A stretch of DNA of 20,869 nucleotides from Bacteroidales bacterium (GTDB lineage: Bacteria > Bacteroidota > Bacteroidia > Bacteroidales > Marinilabiliaceae): positions 1-20,869 of the forward strand of contig SFOL01000028.1 in the NCBI GenBank assembly GCA_004552385.1. The letters run 5' to 3'. The notes under the pieces are model-generated. The model worked only from the letters and a program-made list of their open reading frames with translations, had not been told where the DNA came from and did not search any database. Both the position numbers and the translations under genes were made by a program. Positions 1 through 7,612 of the stretch are shown one piece after another (positions within the stretch are counted from its first letter, which is position 1; every line of letters begins with the position of its first letter).

Positions 1-239
1 CTAACATAGATTTCATTGCTTTGGATAAAGGCGAAATCTCAAAGCAAAAAGCTGTCGACATGCTGATGCAGACGATGGAAGAGTATGCCAACTGGGGATT
101 CCATTTTATGGAGGATAAAATGGCTGATAATCCGAACTACTTCTTCCGTGAAGATGGATTCTTAAAGGTGTTTTTGGACTTTGACTCCACAGCTGCAGAG
201 AGCAACGCAATAGAAGATGAACCAGAGCCGTTGGATTGA
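1..239 (+). CDS. C-terminal fragment of an unidentified protein (5' end outside window)
   Basis: The reading frame is open from the window edge (first full codon at base 3) to a TGA at 237-239, so only about the last 78 residues are seen. A TTG at 21 could be read as a start, but the frame continues upstream without a stop and a truncated gene is likelier. The visible part is soluble, rich in acidic and aromatic residues, with an amphipathic stretch (KAVDMLMQTMEEYANWGF) and an acidic tail (EDEPEPLD). I see no signal peptide, membrane segment or family motif, and I do not recognise it. The codons look more AT-rich than in the genes to the right, so it may belong to a different genomic block. 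It converges on the hydrolase gene at 403 and is separated from it by a strong hairpin. Confidence 0.6.
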   Translation, partial: NIDFIALDKGEISKQKAVDMLMQTMEEYANWGFHFMEDKMADNPNYFFREDGFLKVFLDFDSTAAESNAIEDEPEPLD

Positions 240-331
240 CCTTTGGAAAATCGACTATGGAAGAGTCCTTACTCTTCTGAATTGGCAGACTCCGACGGGA
301 AATAATGAATAAGCACATCACCTTAATACAT

Positions 332-387
332 CACAAAGCGAGAGGGCGACATGGTTTAGACTCTCCATGCCGCCCTCGCACTTTGTG
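332..387. terminator. Bidirectional terminator-like hairpin between convergent genes
   Basis: The two 23-base arms, 332-354 and 365-387, match at 20 of 23 positions when one is reverse-complemented, with a 10-base loop. The hairpin lies between the plus-strand gene ending at 239 and the minus-strand hydrolase gene ending at 403. There is no long T-run on either side, which is common for hairpin ends in Bacteroidetes. Apart from this hairpin the 240-402 gap shows nothing. Confidence 0.75.
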
Positions 388-402
388 TAAAGGATGAAGT
401 TG

Positions 403-1245
403 TTACAGCAGCGCCTTCTTCATGAACTCGGCAACATCCGTGACGACCTCGTCTTGCTTAGACGGGTCGTCGGGCTTATTGAACTCATGTCCGATGTTCT
501 TGAAGAGCTTGAGCGATGAGTTAGGCAACACGAGGTCGAGATATTCGCCATAGGAGAAGAGGACGGCCTTGTCGTCATTGCTGAAAAGGATGAGCGTCTC
601 GCCCTTGTAGTCGGCCGCCGCTTTGATGAAGTTGGTCTCCTGCGCGGACACAATGAAGTCGCGTCCGACAGTAAGCTCGCCTATTTTGAGCTTGCGGGGG
701 GGTGCGGCGGGGTCGAAACCGGCTCCGAGCATGGAGCCCCGTAGGGCGTCGTCTCTCATGCTGACGGCGGGCGCGAGGAGCGCGAGAGCCTTGACGGTGC
801 GTTTGCCCTCATCGGCAGCGGCAAGAATGGCCACCGCCCCTCCCATGGAGTGACCCGCTATGGCGACGTCGGAGACGAAAGGCAGTTTCTTGGCGAACTT
901 GATGACGGCCAGGAGATCCTTCATCTCCGTCTTGACAGTCATGTCGCTGAATTCGAACTTGTCCGAGGCGCTGGCGCCACTTCCGGCGAAATCGAAAGCG
1001 AGCGTGGCCATCCCATACCGCTCAAGCTTTGCGGCGACCTGCCTGAGGAGTGGGTTCTGCTTGTTTGAGCCAAAGCCGTGGCATAGGATTACGACAGGAC
1101 ACTTCTGCCCCTCGGCCAGCGACGCGGGCTTGTGATATTCTGCGCTAATCATACCGTTCGGTCCCTTGATGGAGACCGACTCCCCTTGCGCGAGAGCAGC
1201 GACAGGCATCACGAGCGCGAGAACAGCGATAACGATACTTTTCAT
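403..1245 (-). CDS. Secreted alpha/beta-hydrolase (serine esterase/acylhydrolase-like)
   Basis: This 280-residue protein begins with a clean signal peptide (about residues 1-19, cut before Q20), so it should be exported to the periplasm or beyond. It shows the alpha/beta-hydrolase plan: the oxyanion-hole strand CHGFGSNKQ (55-63), the nucleophile elbow GHSMGG with Ser133, a likely acid at Asp224 or Asp225 (FSNDDKAV), and the catalytic His253 (NIGHEF). The family includes feruloyl and cinnamoyl esterases, acyl-peptide hydrolase-like proteins and lipases. The compact single-domain layout with a small lid region (about 160-200) fits a carboxylesterase, but the substrate cannot be read from sequence. 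It is the last gene of the cvfB-rlmN-lipoprotein operon, starting 22 bases after the previous stop. Confidence is high for the fold and low for the substrate. Confidence 0.85.
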   Translation of the reverse strand: MKSIVIAVLALVMPVAALAQGESVSIKGPNGMISAEYHKPASLAEGQKCPVVILCHGFGSNKQNPLLRQVAAKLERYGMATLAFDFAGSGASASDKFEFSDMTVKTEMKDLLAVIKFAKKLPFVSDVAIAGHSMGGAVAILAAADEGKRTVKALALLAPAVSMRDDALRGSMLGAGFDPAAPPRKLKIGELTVGRDFIVSAQETNFIKAAADYKGETLILFSNDDKAVLFSYGEYLDLVLPNSSLKLFKNIGHEFNKPDDPSKQDEVVTDVAEFMKKALL

Positions 1246-1267
1246 ACCAGTATATGATTTATTGATG

Positions 1268-2101
1268 TTATTGCACGTTTTTCATCTCAAGTCGCGACTT
1301 TCTTATCATACCCTTGATCTTACGGGACTCCCTCAGCGACCGCGACAGCGCCCAGACGTGAGCTATGGCATCCTTGTCGGCATCGGTGAGATACGTTATG
1401 AAGTGCGCCTTAGAGCCAATAAAATCGACAGCCACACGGTCCTGATGATGGCTTTCGATGAATTTGGCGGCCTCGGCAGCCTCAGTCCCCGAATAGCGTA
1501 CAGTCTCCCAAACACGCTCATCGTCAGAGAACTCGTTCCGGTAGGCGGCATCGGAGACCTGCGACATCTCGACAAACTCGTCGCCGACGCTGATGGTGAA
1601 CCTGTCGTGGTGGAGCGACTTGTCGCCAGTGAAGACGCTGATGAGCGAGAAGAGTCCATTGGCATCGGTGGCCGCCTTGACATAGGAGCGGTTGAACGTC
1701 CGATAGGCCTGCTGAGTCTTTGAGATGTAACGAGGAGACGGTGCGTCAGGGTCGTCGACAACCATCAGTTTGAGGAGTATCTGCTGCTCGGCGTCGCATG
1801 CGAAGAGCATGCTGTCGAGGAAAGCTATAGTCCTCTCATTCTCATATCTCGCCACTGCCCTTGACAGCTCCCTTGCGTCGCGATAGACGTCGGGCACGTC
1901 GACAAAGTGGTTGTGGATGCTGTCGAGCAGCGTTTTGGCCGCGCCAATCTTCCGGGCGGAGAAGGCGTCGACAGCGCAGGCGTAGACCTGCTCGGCCTGG
2001 TGCTGACGGCTCGGCGCGCACCTGACCACGAGGAGCAGAACGGAAGCCAAGCACGCGGCGGCGAACAGGGGGCGGAGAACGGCAAAGTTAATGGAGGTCA
2101 T
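1268..2101 (-). CDS. Conserved Bacteroidales lipoprotein-like protein of unknown function
   Basis: The protein has 277 residues. I chose the ATG at 2101 because it lies just past the rlmN stop (7 bases between) and gives an N-terminal hydrophobic segment (about residues 8-27). The longer frame, back to 2284, only runs antiparallel-free inside rlmN and looks like a shadow. The hydrophobic segment ends LVVRC (Cys28), which resembles a lipobox but has Arg in place of the usual small residue, so lipidation is doubtful; a membrane anchor is the alternative. After it comes a helical, TPR-like region (about 35-100, with KTLLDSIHNHF and TIAFLDSMLFAC), then a beta-rich part (KSLHHDRFTISVGDEFVEM). From memory this resembles a widespread Bacteroidales hypothetical lipoprotein family with the same helix-then-beta layout; no function is known to me. 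Confidence 0.75.
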   Translation of the reverse strand: MTSINFAVLRPLFAAACLASVLLLVVRCAPSRQHQAEQVYACAVDAFSARKIGAAKTLLDSIHNHFVDVPDVYRDARELSRAVARYENERTIAFLDSMLFACDAEQQILLKLMVVDDPDAPSPRYISKTQQAYRTFNRSYVKAATDANGLFSLISVFTGDKSLHHDRFTISVGDEFVEMSQVSDAAYRNEFSDDERVWETVRYSGTEAAEAAKFIESHHQDRVAVDFIGSKAHFITYLTDADKDAIAHVWALSRSLRESRKIKGMIRKSRLEMKNVQ

Positions 2102-2108
2102 GATGCGA

Positions 2109-3140
2109 TTATTGCACGGAATTTCTCTTGGTGCTGAGCATGCCGCACGCCGCGTCGATGTCTTGCCCTTTGGAGAGTCGTATTGTGGCAGTGAGGCCTT
2201 TCTCGTTGAGGGCGTCGCGGAACCACTCCATGCGCTTGCGCGGGCAGCCCTTGAGTTCGGAGTCGGGGATTGCGTTGAAGGCAATGAGGTTGACTCTGCA
2301 CCACTTGAGTGGCGCGAGGAGCTTGACGAGCGCAGAGACGTCGGCCGCAGAATCGTTCACGCCCTGGAAAAGCGTATATTCGAAAGTGAGTCGCCTCTGT
2401 CCGGTCCAGTCATATTGGCTTAAGAGGCTGAGCGTGTCGGCAATAGGGAAACCCTTCTGGGCTGGCATGAGGTCGGCTCTCTTATCGGCGAAAGGCGTGT
2501 GCAGGCTTATGGCCACGTGGACCTCGCTCTCGTCGAGCAGCCTGCGAAGCTTATCGGGGATGCCGATGGACGAGACTGTTATGCGCCTGGGGCTCCAGGC
2601 GTAACCCCATGGCGACGTGAGGATCTCAAGCGCCTTGAGCACCTCATCAATATTATCCAAAGGTTCGCCCATCCCCATAAAGACCATGTTGGTGAGATCT
2701 TCAAACCCCTCGGTAGATGCCATCTGATTGAGGATCTCGCCGGCCGTGAGGTTTGCGGTGAAGCCTTGTCGCCCCGTCATGCAGAATCGGCACGCCATCT
2801 TGCATCCGACTTGCGACGAGACGCAGAGAGTGTTTCGCTCCTCGCGCCCGTCGGGGATGTATGCCGTCTCGACAGCCTTGCCCCCATAGTCGAAGAGCAT
2901 CTTGCGGGTGCCGTCGGCCGACAAGAGCGTCAGAGTGGGTTCCATACGCCCGACGTCGGATAAAGCAGCGATGGCCTCTCGCCCCTTGACTGAGACGTTG
3001 GTCATCTGCGCGATGTCCGAAATATTCTTTTTATAAAGCCAATCCGCCATTTGCTTGGCGGCGAACTTGGGCAGTCCGGCCTGGGCCGCGACGGCTTGCA
3101 GCTCGGCCAGATTCATGCCGAACAGATGCGCCTTGGTCAT
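2109..3140 (-). CDS. rlmN: Dual-specificity 23S rRNA/tRNA adenine C2-methyltransferase RlmN
   Basis: RlmN is a radical-SAM enzyme that methylates C2 of adenine 2503 in 23S rRNA and adenine 37 in some tRNAs. The 343-residue length fits the family. The iron-sulfur motif CxxxCxxC is Cys113, Cys117 and Cys120 (CKMACRFC). The conserved cysteine of TLCVSSQVGC is Cys106, and the cysteine that carries the transferred methyl group is Cys332 in DIDAACGML. Other family signatures are MGMGEPLDN (155-163) and the PRRITVSSIGIPD segment near 185. The start ATG overlaps the stop of the upstream S1-domain gene by 4 bases (ATGA), implying coupled translation. Nothing essential is missing. The Cfr resistance enzyme is related, but this is an ordinary-looking chromosomal RlmN in an operon with an RNA-binding protein. 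Confidence 0.97.
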   Translation of the reverse strand: MTKAHLFGMNLAELQAVAAQAGLPKFAAKQMADWLYKKNISDIAQMTNVSVKGREAIAALSDVGRMEPTLTLLSADGTRKMLFDYGGKAVETAYIPDGREERNTLCVSSQVGCKMACRFCMTGRQGFTANLTAGEILNQMASTEGFEDLTNMVFMGMGEPLDNIDEVLKALEILTSPWGYAWSPRRITVSSIGIPDKLRRLLDESEVHVAISLHTPFADKRADLMPAQKGFPIADTLSLLSQYDWTGQRRLTFEYTLFQGVNDSAADVSALVKLLAPLKWCRVNLIAFNAIPDSELKGCPRKRMEWFRDALNEKGLTATIRLSKGQDIDAACGMLSTKRNSVQ

Positions 3141-4024
3141 TTTCTTCTTGACGAATTACCGCCTTTCGGCTCAATGAGTTTGATGCCACGTGGCGTTATC
3201 TCGATAACGCCCTTTTTGTAGAGGTTGCCAATGGCCATTTTGAAGCTCTTCTTGCTGCACTCGAAGAGGTTTTTGATGAGTTCGGGGTTAGACTTGTCTC
3301 CGACGGCGAGCTCGCCCCCGCTGTTGCGGAGCATCTCGACAACACGATCAGCCACATCGAAGGACTTGGCGAAGCCTATGGGGTTGGGCGAGACGTCGAG
3401 TTTGTCATCCTCTCGCACCTTTTTCACGTAGACCTTGAGCGAATCACCGACGGCGAGCGGCTTGTAGACGTCGCTCTCGTAAATGAGGCCCGTGAAGAGG
3501 TTGTCTACCGCGACCTTGTATCCGAGCGGCGTCAGATCGGTCACGATGGCATGCGCCTCGTCGCCCTCTTCGTAGCGCGGCATGACGTTGTCGAGGAAAC
3601 GCGCGAACTTCTGCGTGGCGGCAATTCGCCCCGAGGCCTCGTCCTGGAAGACGTAGACCACGTAAGACCGGCCGGCCACCATGGCATCCCTCTGCTCTCC
3701 GCGCGGGACGAGCAGATCCTTGGTCAAGCCCCAATCGAGGAAGGCTCCGGGGCCAGACACTTGTTTGACCATAAGGCACGCCAGCTGCCCCACCTGGGCC
3801 AGCGGCGTCTCGGTGGTTGCCACGAGGCGGTCCTCGGAGTCATAATAGACGAAGACGCGCACGTCGTCGCCCACGGCGAGGCCCTGCGGCATATACTTGG
3901 CCGGCATAAGGATCTCACCATCAGGGCCGCCATCGAGATAGCAGCCGAAATTCACAAGCTTAACAACCTGCAAGGTGTTGAAACGCCCCACTCGGACGCC
4001 GCTTGCCTCAAAGTCTCTCATCAT
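3137..4024 (-). CDS. S1-domain RNA-binding protein, CvfB/YitL-like
   Basis: The product resembles the CvfB family: tandem S1/OB-fold RNA-binding domains followed by a C-terminal winged helix. Recognisable parts are the first S1 domain (VNFGCYLDGG, EILMPAKYMP), the second (GPGAFLDWG, KDLLVPRGEQ), a third (GYKVAVDNLFTGLIYESDV) and a winged-helix tail (FKMAIGNLYKKGVIEITPRGIKLI). Staphylococcal CvfB affects virulence-factor expression; here the target RNAs are unknown. The frame is open back to 4060, but that ATG sits inside the preceding hairpin and upstream of a good TAnnTTTG box. I therefore prefer the ATG at 4024 (295 residues); the adjacent ATG at 4021 is equally possible. It is the first gene of the operon and overlaps rlmN by 4 bases. 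Confidence 0.85.
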   Translation of the reverse strand: MMRDFEASGVRVGRFNTLQVVKLVNFGCYLDGGPDGEILMPAKYMPQGLAVGDDVRVFVYYDSEDRLVATTETPLAQVGQLACLMVKQVSGPGAFLDWGLTKDLLVPRGEQRDAMVAGRSYVVYVFQDEASGRIAATQKFARFLDNVMPRYEEGDEAHAIVTDLTPLGYKVAVDNLFTGLIYESDVYKPLAVGDSLKVYVKKVREDDKLDVSPNPIGFAKSFDVADRVVEMLRNSGGELAVGDKSNPELIKNLFECSKKSFKMAIGNLYKKGVIEITPRGIKLIEPKGGNSSRRK

Positions 4025-4028
4025 GCCG

Positions 4029-4036
4029 CAAAGATA
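4029..4036 (-). promoter_or_regulatory. Bacteroidetes -7 box (TATCTTTG) for the cvfB-rlmN operon
   Basis: On the minus strand the sequence reads TATCTTTG, a full match to the Bacteroidetes -7 consensus TAnnTTTG. It lies only 4 bases before the ATG at 4024, so a start site 4-6 bases downstream would fall at or next to the start codon. No good -33 TTTG sits at the expected 19-21 base spacing; only a TTG 15 bases upstream is present. Confidence 0.55.
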
Positions 4037-4057
4037 ATCATTTTTCACCCACAACAT

Positions 4058-4093
4058 CATAGGCGGAGACTTACCCCGAAGTCCCCGCCTATG
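4058..4093 (-). terminator. Hairpin at the end of the tilS-pepT operon
   Basis: Arms 4058-4070 and 4081-4093 pair at 12 of 13 positions around a 10-base loop. The hairpin starts 22 bases past the pepT stop codon and lies immediately upstream of the cvfB promoter box, so it probably ends the upstream transcript. There is no T-run after the stem on the minus strand. Confidence 0.65.
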
Positions 4094-4114
4094 AACGACT
4101 TAGAATAATGAATA

Positions 4115-5395
4115 TTAGAGGGCCACGACCTCGGCCAGACGCGCGACAACCTCGGCAGCCTTGCGAAGGCTGGGCACGGGCAGGAACTCGTATTTCCCGT
4201 GGAAATTCTCGCCGCCTGCGAAAATGTTTGGTGTAGGGAGGCCCATGAACGAGAGGCGGCTGCCGTCGGTGCCGCCTCGGACCGGCAGCACCTTGCACTC
4301 GATGCCGCAATCTGCCATGGCCCTCTTGGCGTAGTCGACGACGAACATGACGGGTTCGATCTTCTCGCGCATGTTGTAATACTGGTCACGGATGGAGAGC
4401 GACACCGCCCCGTCGCCATATTGGTCGTTGAACTTGTTAGCGAGATGCTCCATCTCCTTCTTGCGGTCCTCAAAACGGTCTCGCTTGAAGTCTCTGATGA
4501 TATACTTGAGGGTGGACTTCTCAACCGACCCTTCAAAATGCGTAAGGTGGAAGAAGCCCTCGTAGCCGCATGTGTGCTCGGGCGTCTGGAAGCTTGGCAG
4601 GTTGACAACGAACTGGCTGGCAATGCGCATAGAGTTGCGCATCTTGTGGTAGGCGGAGCCGGGGTGAACGTTGCGTCCGGCGAAGACCACCGTGGCCTCC
4701 GCGGCGTTGAACGTCTCATACTCAAGCTCGCCTACGGCACCGCCGTCGACGGTGTAGGCGAAGTCGGCCCCGAACGCCGCGACGTCGAAGTGGTCGGCGC
4801 CCTCGCCGATCTCCTCGTCGGGTGTGAAGCAGACCCGGATCTTTCCATGTTTGCGCTCGGGGTGTGCCATAAGCTCCTCGAGAGCCGAGAATATGGCCAC
4901 CACACCGGCCTTGTCATCGGCCCCGAGAAGCGTCGTGCCGTCGGTCACAACAATGTCTTGCCCGACGTAACGCAGCAGCTCGGGGAACTCTGACGGGGAA
5001 AGGACGATGCCGAGCTCGGTGTTGAGTATTATGTCTTTGCCGTCATACGCCTGGACGATGCGCGGCTTGACGCCTTGGGCGGAGAAGTCCGGGCTGGTGT
5101 CCATGTGGGCGATGAAGCCTACCGTGGGAACATTGGCCGTCGTGTTGGCGGGCAGGGTGGCTGTGACGTAGCCGTATTCGCTGACGGTGACATCCTGCAT
5201 GCCTATTGAGGCGAGATCGGCGGCGAGCCGCTTGGCGAAATCGAGCTGCGGGAGCGTGGAGGGCGTGAGACCTGTCGTCTCATCGCTTTGTGTGTTGACC
5301 TTGACGTAGGCCAGGAAACGATCGAGAATATCCACTTTGGGTGTAAGATAACGTGTGTGAGTGACTGATGATTCGGAATTACGCCGGATGGTCAT
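4115..5395 (-). CDS. pepT: Peptidase T (tripeptide aminopeptidase, M20B)
   Basis: Peptidase T is a cytoplasmic dizinc aminopeptidase that removes the N-terminal residue from tripeptides. The metal and catalytic residues are all visible: His97 and Asp99 (AHMDTSPD), Asp160 (LLGADDKAG), the Glu194-Glu195 pair (TPDEEIGEG), Asp217 (YTVDGG) and His399 (GENFHGKYEF). The dimerisation-domain signature RNVHPGSAYHKMRN (241-254) is also present. I chose the ATG at 5395 (426 residues), 5 bases after the stop of the upstream gene. That leaves about 20 residues ahead of the usual family start at VDILDRFLAYV, so a downstream GTG at that valine is an alternative. The frame further upstream (to 5578) is a shadow of the preceding gene. 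It is the last gene of the operon. Confidence 0.95.
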   Translation of the reverse strand: MTIRRNSESSVTHTRYLTPKVDILDRFLAYVKVNTQSDETTGLTPSTLPQLDFAKRLAADLASIGMQDVTVSEYGYVTATLPANTTANVPTVGFIAHMDTSPDFSAQGVKPRIVQAYDGKDIILNTELGIVLSPSEFPELLRYVGQDIVVTDGTTLLGADDKAGVVAIFSALEELMAHPERKHGKIRVCFTPDEEIGEGADHFDVAAFGADFAYTVDGGAVGELEYETFNAAEATVVFAGRNVHPGSAYHKMRNSMRIASQFVVNLPSFQTPEHTCGYEGFFHLTHFEGSVEKSTLKYIIRDFKRDRFEDRKKEMEHLANKFNDQYGDGAVSLSIRDQYYNMREKIEPVMFVVDYAKRAMADCGIECKVLPVRGGTDGSRLSFMGLPTPNIFAGGENFHGKYEFLPVPSLRKAAEVVARLAEVVAL

Positions 5396-5400
5396 TTTTT

Positions 5401-6078
5401 TTAGCGCACATCGTCGGCTTTGAAGCCGAAGCCGAGCCTTTTTGCCGTCTTGGTCTTCGAGGCGAGAATGTATCCCTTGAGAGTAGCCATGTCGGCCTGC
5501 AGGAGCATCTCGTAGGGGGGCACGAGCGCGTCGCTCTCGGCGGCATATTTGAGGGCTGTCTCCGCGAAGCGCCGCCAAGCGTCGGCGTCAACCTTCTGCT
5601 CGCCGAAGTGGTCGACCCCCACCCCTCTTTGCCTCTTGCCCTCGACGAAGAACGCGCCCTCGGCGTTGACGAAGATGCGCGCCACGAGGTAGCCCATGTC
5701 CTCGTCGCGATCGTATTTGAACGAGTCTGTCATGAAGTTATAGACGTTGACGATGCCGACGGCGGCACGTTGCGCATCCTCCTTGACGTAGGGCGTCTTG
5801 AGAGCCTGATTGTCGCGGTCGAAGTTGAAGACGTCGGTAAGCTGCACGAAGACGAGGACATCGGCATCGAGCGTGAAGAGTGCCACGTGGCTGGCCCTGC
5901 GCTCGTATCGGACTGCGACGTCGGGCCCCAGAGCCTCGCTGTATTCATCGGCCATCTGCTGAAGGACGGAACAAAGCGTCTCGAACCCCTCGGTAATATT
6001 GGCCTCGACCTGTTTGCGGAGCTTAGCCTTGGGTCCTACAAGCGAGACGATTGCGTTTCGCATTCTCTTATTGACCAT
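5401..6078 (-). CDS. Conserved hypothetical cytoplasmic protein between tilS and pepT
   Basis: This 225-residue protein has no signal peptide or membrane segment. It reads as a mixed alpha/beta fold: an N-terminal basic helical region (about 1-45), a central beta-rich part (YERRASHVALFTLDADVLVF, and VYNFMTDSFKYDRDEDMGYL) and a basic C-terminal end (KTKTAKRLGFGF). The central part contains several conserved-looking acidic and aromatic residues (FNFDRDNQ, YDRDEDMGYL) but no catalytic motif I recognise. It starts 12 bases after the tilS stop and ends 5 bases before pepT, so the three genes are almost certainly cotranscribed. Function is unknown; translation-linked housekeeping is a weak guess from position only. 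Confidence 0.8.
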   Translation of the reverse strand: MVNKRMRNAIVSLVGPKAKLRKQVEANITEGFETLCSVLQQMADEYSEALGPDVAVRYERRASHVALFTLDADVLVFVQLTDVFNFDRDNQALKTPYVKEDAQRAAVGIVNVYNFMTDSFKYDRDEDMGYLVARIFVNAEGAFFVEGKRQRGVGVDHFGEQKVDADAWRRFAETALKYAAESDALVPPYEMLLQADMATLKGYILASKTKTAKRLGFGFKADDVR

Positions 6079-6090
6079 ATGCGTTATGAT

Positions 6091-7419
6091 TTAAAAATGT
6101 TCAGAAACCGTAAGTTTAATCTCGAGAATCCGTGAAGTGGAATCGGTCACCTTGCACCTGTCATCGATTCGCCGCCCGAGCACCGCAATGACTCGTCCTT
6201 CGGCCTCGGCCACCCACGCCATCTCCTTCTCGGGGCGGCTCATCTTACTGTCAACAAAAAAGTCGCTCAGCTTCTTCTCCCCCCTCATGCCGAGGGGTCG
6301 GAAAGAGTCTCCGCTGCGCCAGTGTCGCAGCGTGATGGGGAGCTTGACCTTGTCGGCGTCGAAGTGCATGACGAGCGGATCGCGCGAAAAAGCGTAGCCT
6401 TGCGGCCTGGGCCACCGGGACAAAGAGACGGCGAGCGGCTCGGCCACCGAGAATGGGCATTCCTCTACCAAGACAACGTCTTCACTGCCGTCCGCCAGAC
6501 TAACCGCGGGCTGGATGATTACACCGGAACGATCGACAACGGCGCGCTTGGAGGGGGAAAAGAAAAAACGGCCGAAGCGGCCTTCGGCCACGCAGCGCGC
6601 CAGGTCGTGAACAGAGCGCGGAGAGAACCCGAGCGGCGTGAGAATCTCGAAAAGGAAAGGCTCAGCGCACGGCAGCTCCTGAAGCCCGGCGTAGGCTATG
6701 CGCACCTCGCCATGGGCCGACGTCACGTGGCGCGAGCGGAACGTGTCGACCTGCGAGAGGAAGACATCCATGACCTGCGAGAGGTGGAGCATATTCTGGC
6801 GCATGGTGGAGAGGAAAGACGGGTTGATGTCCTTGAGCTGCGGGATGACGTGATGGCGAATCTTGTTCCGTGCGAAGTCGTCGGACAAGTTGGTGCAATC
6901 AGTGACGAAAGCGAGTCTGTGGGCCTGGCAGTAGAGCTCGACCTCTCGGCGCGACGTGCCGAGCATGGGTCGCGCCACCCTTCCCTGGAGCGGTTTCATG
7001 CCCGTCAGGCCGCGCAGGCCGGTGCCCCGCGTGAGGTTGAGCATGAAAGTCTCCGCGGCATCATCCGCATGGTGCGCCACAGCCACCACGGGAATGTCAA
7101 GCTCATCGAGAAGCGAGAAGAACCAATCGTAGCGCAACTCTCGCGCCGCCATCTCGACAGAGGCCTTATGCTCCGCGGCGTAGGCGAGCGTGTCGAACTG
7201 CGCCACCCGGAGCGGAACTCCCAACCGCTCGCAAAACGCACGGACGAAAGCCTCGTCGGAGTCGGAATCGGCACCTCGGAGATGGAAATTGCAATGCGCC
7301 GCCACACATTCAAAGCCGGCCGCCACAAGCATGTGGAGCAGAGCGACGCTGTCCGCCCCGCCACTGACCGCCACCAGCACAGGGCGGTCGCGACGTAATA
7401 TGTCAGTAGATATTTTCAT
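6091..7419 (-). CDS. tilS: tRNA(Ile)-lysidine synthase TilS
   Basis: TilS uses ATP to attach lysine to cytidine 34 of the tRNA(Ile) with a CAU anticodon, so that it reads AUA codons as isoleucine. The PP-loop motif SGGADS is at residues 19-24. Further signatures are the HHADDAAETFMLNLTRGTGL segment, the LGTSRREVE segment, and a C-terminal TilS_C-type region (HWRSGDSFRPLGM ... KKLSDFFVD). I chose the ATG at 7419 (442 residues), which puts SGGADS at the usual distance from the N-terminus; the frame back to 7506 adds an unrelated-looking 29 residues. It heads the tilS-hypothetical-pepT operon and is divergent from the AlbA_2 cassette. The enzyme is directly relevant to the ATA-rich cassette next door. 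Confidence 0.95.
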   Translation of the reverse strand: MKISTDILRRDRPVLVAVSGGADSVALLHMLVAAGFECVAAHCNFHLRGADSDSDEAFVRAFCERLGVPLRVAQFDTLAYAAEHKASVEMAARELRYDWFFSLLDELDIPVVAVAHHADDAAETFMLNLTRGTGLRGLTGMKPLQGRVARPMLGTSRREVELYCQAHRLAFVTDCTNLSDDFARNKIRHHVIPQLKDINPSFLSTMRQNMLHLSQVMDVFLSQVDTFRSRHVTSAHGEVRIAYAGLQELPCAEPFLFEILTPLGFSPRSVHDLARCVAEGRFGRFFFSPSKRAVVDRSGVIIQPAVSLADGSEDVVLVEECPFSVAEPLAVSLSRWPRPQGYAFSRDPLVMHFDADKVKLPITLRHWRSGDSFRPLGMRGEKKLSDFFVDSKMSRPEKEMAWVAEAEGRVIAVLGRRIDDRCKVTDSTSRILEIKLTVSEHF

Positions 7420-7429
7420 CGTCAGTATG

Positions 7430-7437
7430 TAAAGGTA
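7430..7437 (-). promoter_or_regulatory. Possible -7 box (TACCTTTA) for tilS
   Basis: On the minus strand TACCTTTA matches TAnnTTTG at five of its six fixed positions. It lies 10 bases upstream of the tilS ATG, which would give a very short leader. No convincing -33 element is visible at the expected spacing, so confidence is low. Confidence 0.35.
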
Positions 7438-7510
7438 AGAAAATTTGCATTCGGAACTTACGCCAAGAGGGCATAAGAGGCTTGCGCAAAGAGGGCTCCG
7501 CGGCACTGTT

Positions 7511-7542
7511 TTTGACGATGTATTAAAAATGATTTAAATTTA
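7511..7542 (+). promoter_or_regulatory. Bacteroidetes promoter of the AlbA_2/DUF3820 cassette
   Basis: TTTG at 7511-7514 is followed by exactly 20 bases and then TAAATTTA at 7535-7542. The known Bacteroidetes primary-sigma consensus is TTTG, 19-21 bases, TAnnTTTG, so both elements and the spacing fit, with one mismatch (final A for G). Transcription would start near 7547, leaving a leader of about 65 A-rich bases before the ATG at 7613. The surrounding 7420-7612 gap holds this promoter and the divergent tilS start region. Confidence 0.65.
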
Positions 7543-7612
7543 TAGTCGGAAAAGACAGGTGCGACAAACGGACTCGCAGAAGAACAAATTATCACACATA
7601 AAACAAAAAAAG

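Noticed and set aside
2083..2090. Second exact TAACTTTG box on the minus strand, as in the susC leader
   Set aside because: It lies inside the first codons of the lipoprotein-like gene, with no sensible start codon downstream for about 100 codons, so it is probably chance; a weak internal promoter cannot be excluded.
5396..5578. Upstream extension of pepT to 5578
   Set aside because: The extra 61 residues are Arg-rich, overlap the preceding gene and do not match the peptidase T N-terminus.
6322..7398. Plus-strand open frame (358 codons) opposite tilS
   Set aside because: It is rich in Arg, Glu and His with low-complexity runs typical of antisense translation, while the minus strand carries the SGGADS enzyme.
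7559..7612. GTG start at 7559 for the AlbA_2 gene, adding 18 residues
   Set aside because: It falls only 17 bases after the -7 box, and the added residues are Lys/Gln-rich with no pattern; the ATG at 7613 is preceded by an A-rich leader typical of the phylum.
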